9,009 nucleotides of DNA from Veillonella parvula (GTDB lineage Bacteria > Bacillota > Negativicutes > Veillonellales > Veillonellaceae). The stretch lies in assembly GCA_947096075.1 (NCBI GenBank), contig CAMUQE010000076.1, positions 1 through 9,009 on the forward strand, written 5' to 3'. Every line of letters starts with the position of its first letter. Within the stretch, counting starts at the first letter, position 1. Below, piece by piece: positions 5,201-9,009 of this stretch. Under the pieces are notes generated by a model. The model searched no databases. It had not been told where the DNA came from and saw only the letters and a list, made by a program, of their open reading frames with translations. The position numbers and the translations under genes were made by a program.

Positions 5201-7423
5201 ATGAGAAGAAAAGTAAATACCGCCGTTATTGCTGCATTGATCATAACAGGTGCTAGTGCTTTTACCATGGTATCTGCCACGACAGTTGAAAGTCATACAG
5301 ATGGTAAATCTATCGGTCTTAACTTGTGGGGTGAAAAGAGACATTATACAGATGATTTAACTGTTAATGTATCTGGTCTCGGTGTGAATGGTACAAAATA
5401 CCATAATAATGTAACTGGTATTTATGCCCTTGAAGGTAGCCAAGTAGAAATTGATAAAAATGTAACTGTGAAAGTTACAAATCCTGCACCGGCAGAAAGT
5501 GGAGAGAAACGTAGACCTGATTTGGCACATTATTACATGAGCGGTATCTATGCTGGTTATGGTGGTGATGTAGGGTATGGAACTTTTGATGATACTCGTG
5601 TTACTGTAAAGGGTAATGGAAATGTTGACGTTGTTGGCGTTGGTTTGCAAGTGAATAAAGATGGGTATCTCCGTATTCTAGGTGGTGCTGATGTAAAAAC
5701 ATATCCATTAGATACATCTGATACATACTCCGCTGTTTCGGAAGAAGGTTTTCTGTATGTAAACACAGGCATGGACGGTTTACAACCAGGTACGAATGAT
5801 GTGAAGATGTATGGTAATGTGGGCTTCCTTGATAAAAACTATGGTATTGATATCAACCCACATAAACATGGATCCCATATCTCTTTAGGTTTAACGACTC
5901 CTAACTCTAAATTGGTAGGTGGCGTGCTTAACGAATTTGATGAAAGCAACAACAATCCTTATCATGGTGGTTTACGATTGTACTTACAAAATAGTGCTAC
6001 TTGGCGCAATGAATGGTTAGGTGCTGAACGCGTATATCCTACGCAAGGTCGCCCAAATAATGCAAACTATTTGTACACAGGTAGTCGTGTAGAACATTTT
6101 ATCGGTGGTAAGGATGCAAGTAGTCAAGGGATCATTCAACCTGTAGATGCACGACCTATTACCATTAATAATTATGCTGGTTATGCAGCTATCGATTACG
6201 AAAAAGGAGCTCCTGCGACTGCACAAGGCAAAGGCGAAGTCGTTATCAATCATGCTGATAAGGGTTCTTCTGTGACTATGCGCAGTTCTACAGATGCACT
6301 TAAAGGCTATGTAAATGTAGAAAATCCACGAGGCACTTTGCATCAGTTGGCTAATAAATTAACATACACTAGCTTTACTAAGGGTGAACGTAATTTAGAT
6401 GTAAATGTTGAAGTTGATACAGGCCTTATTAGTCCGACAATTTCTACTAAGCTTGGTACAGATAGTTTCGATGTTGACGGTAAGGCTAGTGTTACGGATA
6501 AAGCGGTCGTGACAACTCGTGAAAGCGAAGTTGTATCTGGTGCTAAGAGTGCGTTAGTCTCTTCTGTGATGCAAATGAAAGCCGATACGAATGATTTACA
6601 ACGCCGTCTTGGTGATGTACGCCTTAACTCTGATAAACATGGTGAATGGGGTAAATACATTGGTGGTAAATCTAAAATTACAGATGATGCCTATGTAAGT
6701 CAAACATACAATATGGCTCAAGTAGGTTACGATACATTACACGGTGATTGGACCGTTGGTGGTGCATTGTTATATGGTACAAGTAATAGTGATTATACGC
6801 TAGGTTCTGGCTCCGGTAAGACTGCTGGTTTAGCGTTATACGGTGCTAAACAATTTAATGATGGTCGTTATTTAGATGTGATTGGTAAAATGAGTCGCTT
6901 GAAAAATGACTTCACCGTACGCAATAGCCTAGGTACAACATTGAGCGGTGATTACCGTAATACGGGGGCATCCTTGAGTGTAGAATACGGTAAACGAATC
7001 AAGAAAGACAATGGTTTCTACATCGATCCTAACGCAGAATTGACGTTTAGTCGCTTGTCTGGTGTAAGCTTCGATGCTCGTACAAATACGGGCGGTACAG
7101 TACACATTAACTCTGATGCGGTAAATTCTGTTATTGGTCGTATCGGTGTAGGCATTGGCAAGGAAAGTAAGAACAGCAATATTTTCCTTAAAGCAGCATT
7201 AGCTCATGAATTCTCTAGTAAAATGAAATCTACTTATAGCATGGCCGGTGAGCCAACTACAGGTAGTGAAGTGAACTTGAAAGATACATGGCTTGATCTT
7301 GAGCTAGGGGGCTCGTGGAGCGTACGTCCAAATACATATTTATATGGTACTTTCACTAAAAACTTTGGTGCTACCGTAGATAATTCCTATCGCATTGATG
7401 CAGGGATTCGTCATAACTTTTAA
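5201..7423 (+). CDS. Monomeric (type Va) autotransporter, putative surface adhesin
   Basis: A 740-residue protein. A Sec signal peptide (basic MRRK, hydrophobic 8-20) has a likely cleavage after VSA at residue 26. The passenger, about 27-440, is rich in Gly, Asn, Thr and Val with short alternating strands (ITINNYAGYAAIDYE, GEVVINHADKGSSVTMRSS), suggesting a beta-helix or beta-roll; I recognise no enzymatic motif in it. Residues about 441-475 form a helical linker (VSGAKSALVSSVMQMKADTN) of the kind that threads the barrel pore. Residues 482-740 fit a 12-stranded autotransporter barrel, starting EWGKYIGG and ending in GIRHNF with the terminal Phe recognised by the Bam machinery. The whole protein lacks cysteine. 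AGGAG sits seven bases before the ATG. Autotransporters drive adhesion and biofilm formation in Veillonella; adhesion is inferred here. The gene is monocistronic. Confidence 0.92.
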   Translation: MRRKVNTAVIAALIITGASAFTMVSATTVESHTDGKSIGLNLWGEKRHYTDDLTVNVSGLGVNGTKYHNNVTGIYALEGSQVEIDKNVTVKVTNPAPAESGEKRRPDLAHYYMSGIYAGYGGDVGYGTFDDTRVTVKGNGNVDVVGVGLQVNKDGYLRILGGADVKTYPLDTSDTYSAVSEEGFLYVNTGMDGLQPGTNDVKMYGNVGFLDKNYGIDINPHKHGSHISLGLTTPNSKLVGGVLNEFDESNNNPYHGGLRLYLQNSATWRNEWLGAERVYPTQGRPNNANYLYTGSRVEHFIGGKDASSQGIIQPVDARPITINNYAGYAAIDYEKGAPATAQGKGEVVINHADKGSSVTMRSSTDALKGYVNVENPRGTLHQLANKLTYTSFTKGERNLDVNVEVDTGLISPTISTKLGTDSFDVDGKASVTDKAVVTTRESEVVSGAKSALVSSVMQMKADTNDLQRRLGDVRLNSDKHGEWGKYIGGKSKITDDAYVSQTYNMAQVGYDTLHGDWTVGGALLYGTSNSDYTLGSGSGKTAGLALYGAKQFNDGRYLDVIGKMSRLKNDFTVRNSLGTTLSGDYRNTGASLSVEYGKRIKKDNGFYIDPNAELTFSRLSGVSFDARTNTGGTVHINSDAVNSVIGRIGVGIGKESKNSNIFLKAALAHEFSSKMKSTYSMAGEPTTGSEVNLKDTWLDLELGGSWSVRPNTYLYGTFTKNFGATVDNSYRIDAGIRHNF

Positions 7424-7445
7424 TTGATGGTAAACATAGCGGAGT

Positions 7446-7469
7446 CAAATAATATAGGGATATTATTTG
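7446..7469 (+). repeat. AT-rich hairpin in autotransporter 3' UTR
   Basis: CAAATAATAT (7446-7455) and ATATTATTTG (7460-7469) form a perfect 10-bp stem with an AGGG loop, 22 bp after the stop codon. No T-tract follows, so it is not a canonical terminator; the real one is about 50 bp downstream. It may protect the mRNA 3' end or be a regulator site. Confidence 0.5.
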
Positions 7470-7521
7470 TTAGTTACTATAGGATTACCAGAATTAAACA
7501 AATTTATATGTAAGGGTATAT

Positions 7522-7568
7522 AAAAAGACCGATTACATTCCTATTAAAGGATAGTAATCGGTCTTTTT
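7522..7568. terminator. Bidirectional terminator between autotransporter gene and dapL
   Basis: A perfect 15-bp stem pairs AAAAAGACCGATTAC (7522-7536) with GTAATCGGTCTTTTT (7554-7568). The 17-base apical loop contains a smaller TCCT/AGGA pairing. A and T runs on the two sides allow termination in both directions for the two convergent genes. Confidence 0.92.
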
Positions 7569-7610
7569 GTTTTATATAGGTATAGAACTATTTTAAATAA
7601 GGTTTTACTT

Positions 7611-7667
7611 TAAATTAGGTATTCTAAATTAGATGTAATTTAAATATAGATTAATTTAGAATTCTAA
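7611..7667. repeat. AT-rich direct and inverted repeats around dapL stop codon
   Basis: TAAATTAG occurs at 7611-7618 and 7625-7632. ATTCTAAATTA (7621-7631) is inverted as TAATTTAGAAT (7652-7662). TAATTTA at 7636-7642 can alternatively pair with 7625-7631. TTAGAATTCTAA (7656-7667) is a 12-bp palindrome that begins on the dapL stop codon. The stems contain almost no G or C, so they are unlikely to terminate alone. Confidence 0.5.
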
Positions 7668-8885
7668 TGTTTTGATTCTTTCAACGGCGCGAATTGTATT
7701 TTCACGACTGCCAAAAGCAGTTAAACGAAGGTAACCCTCGCCGTGAGGACCAAAGCCGGAGCCTGGTGTAGATACGATTTGAACTTGCTTGAGCAAGATA
7801 TTGAAAAAATCCCAGCTAGTCATGTTGCCAGGTGTTTTAAGCCAAATGTATGGAGCGTCAACGCCACCATATACAGTAAGGCCGATAGCTTCAAGACCTT
7901 CTTTGATGATGCGAGCATTTTCTTTGTAGTAAGCAATGTTAGCCTGTATTTGCTCACGGCCTTCGTTGGAATACACTGCTTCAGCACCACGTTGAATGAT
8001 GTAAGGAACACCATTGAATTTAGTACACTGACGACGATTCCACATAGGGTTAAGAGGTTGGCGTTCGCCAGATTTAGTTTTGGCGGTTACTTCTTTAGGG
8101 ATTATTGTATAAGCACAACGGGTACCTGTGAAACCAGCAGTTTTGGAGAAGGAGCGGAACTCGATAGCTATTTCACGAGCACCTTCGATTTCATAGATGG
8201 ATTTTACAGTGTCTTCTGTGCTGATGAAAGCTTCATAAGCAGAGTCGAACATCAAAATTGCGTCGTTGTCTTTACACCATGTTACCCATTCCACTAGACG
8301 AGTACGACTCAATACAGTGCCAGTTGGATTGTTAGGGGAGCAAAGATATACAATATCTACTCTTTCAGAAGGAAATTCTGGAGAGAAATTATTTTCTGCA
8401 TCGGTAGGGAGGTATACAACCTTTTGGAAGATACCATCTACAGATTTGCCAGTACGACCACCCATAACATTGGAGTCTAGATATACGGGGTACACTGGAT
8501 CTGTAATAGCGATGATATTATCTTCGCTGAATAATTCTTGAATGTTGCCAACATCAGACTTCGCACCGTCAGATACGAATACTTCGTCAATTGCAATGTC
8601 CACGCCTAATGGTTTGTAATCACCATCAACGATTGCTTGGCGTAAGAAGTCATAACCTTGTTCAGGGCCGTAACCGCGGAATGTTTCTGCTTTGCCCATT
8701 TCTTGAACTGCTTTACCCATTGCATCGATAATTGCTGGTGCAAGTGGTAATGTAACATCGCCAATACCAAGACGAATAATATCTGCATCTGGATGAGCAG
8801 CTTGGTACTCATTTACCTTTTTTGCGATATTAGCAAATAGATAAGAACCTTGAAGATTTAAGTAGTTTTCATTGATATTAGCCAT
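7656..8885 (-). CDS. dapL: LL-diaminopimelate aminotransferase
   Basis: A 409-residue fold-type I PLP enzyme of the usual DapL length. It transfers an amino group from glutamate to L-tetrahydrodipicolinate to give LL-diaminopimelate in one step (EC 2.6.1.83); DapF would then epimerise it to meso-DAP. Visible family signatures are NENYLNLQGSYLF (5-17), RLGIGDVTLPL (38-48), FRGYGPEQGY (69-78), SDGAKSDVGN (105-114), CSPNNPTG (182-189), the PLP lysine Lys248 in RSFSKTAGFTGTR (244-256), and Arg387 in GYLRLTAFG, expected to bind the substrate carboxylate. AAAGGAG lies five bases before the ATG on the - strand. The gene appears monocistronic on the visible side, facing a shared terminator. It shares an upstream element with ddh, although the two are separated by the autotransporter gene. 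Confidence 0.97.
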   Translation of the reverse strand: MANINENYLNLQGSYLFANIAKKVNEYQAAHPDADIIRLGIGDVTLPLAPAIIDAMGKAVQEMGKAETFRGYGPEQGYDFLRQAIVDGDYKPLGVDIAIDEVFVSDGAKSDVGNIQELFSEDNIIAITDPVYPVYLDSNVMGGRTGKSVDGIFQKVVYLPTDAENNFSPEFPSERVDIVYLCSPNNPTGTVLSRTRLVEWVTWCKDNDAILMFDSAYEAFISTEDTVKSIYEIEGAREIAIEFRSFSKTAGFTGTRCAYTIIPKEVTAKTKSGERQPLNPMWNRRQCTKFNGVPYIIQRGAEAVYSNEGREQIQANIAYYKENARIIKEGLEAIGLTVYGGVDAPYIWLKTPGNMTSWDFFNILLKQVQIVSTPGSGFGPHGEGYLRLTAFGSRENTIRAVERIKTLEF

Positions 8886-8918
8886 GGGGACTCCTTTCTG
8901 TAAGTAACTCTCTTTTAT

Positions 8919-8947
8919 ATAGTAAAGGATAAAAGGAAATATTGCAA
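8919..8947 (-). promoter_or_regulatory. Candidate dapL promoter
   Basis: On the - strand, TTGCAA (8942-8947) and TACTAT (8919-8924) are separated by 17 bp, each matching four of six consensus bases. The leader would be about 27 nt, too short for a riboswitch. The -35 overlaps by two bases the element shared with ddh. Confidence 0.45.
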
Positions 8948-8963
8948 TAACTTTCTATAGAAT
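8946..8963. promoter_or_regulatory. Shared DAP-gene upstream element, dapL copy
   Basis: The + strand reads AATAACTTTCTATAGAAT, with the palindrome TTCTATAGAA at 8953-8962. It differs from the ddh copy (4989-5006) at one position, lies in the same orientation relative to its gene, and sits 21 bp from the dapL -10 box versus 19 bp for ddh. After a two-base offset, ATTGA follows on the outer side in both copies. Confidence 0.5.
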
Positions 8964-9009
8964 ATTGAAAGTTTTAGATTGTATTAATTATTTTATAAGG
9001 ACATTATTA

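Noticed and set aside
7743..8297. A 184-residue open + strand frame inside dapL
   Set aside because: It is antisense to the PLP-binding core of DapL and resembles no protein family. It is a by-product of the conserved codons on the other strand.

Overview
The window looks like chromosomal DNA from a diderm Firmicute of the Negativicutes, most likely a Veillonella species. It is AT-rich with Firmicute-style GGAGG ribosome binding sites, yet it encodes an outer-membrane autotransporter barrel. It also carries two enzymes for diaminopimelate (DAP) supply and a YedF-type selenium/sulfur protein with a Se/S-carrier-like partner. The genus is an inference from gene content and protein style; no rRNA is present.

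Left part (1-2600), all on the + strand. A perfect 7-bp tandem array runs off the left edge and abuts a TATAAT box in front of yedF. A small TTG-initiated Se/S carrier-like gene follows and ends in a terminator that overlaps its stop codon. Next is an FMN nitroreductase, then two 78-residue stress-type proteins that probably form one unit: a GlsB/YeaQ/YmgE membrane protein and a CsbD protein. An AT-only stretch with repeated and inverted motifs precedes this pair.

Middle (2600-5200). A bidirectional terminator separates csbD from ychF on the - strand. Upstream of ychF lies ddh (meso-DAP dehydrogenase), also on the - strand, with its own terminator and an extended -10 promoter. A 282-bp divergent intergenic region then separates ddh from the autotransporter gene.

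Right part (5200-9009). A 740-residue monomeric (type Va) autotransporter is transcribed rightward from a promoter whose -10 region overlaps a 12-bp inverted repeat. It converges on dapL (LL-DAP aminotransferase, - strand) through a second bidirectional terminator.

Ddh and DapL are two different routes from tetrahydrodipicolinate to DAP, the peptidoglycan cross-linker and lysine precursor. Their upstream regions share a 17/18-bp element with a palindromic core at nearly the same distance from each proposed -10 box. This suggests common control although the adhesin gene lies between them. I found no mobile element, CRISPR array, RNA gene or defence system. The most interesting signals are regulatory: the shared DAP-gene element, the operator-like repeat on the adhesin promoter, and the heptamer array before yedF.
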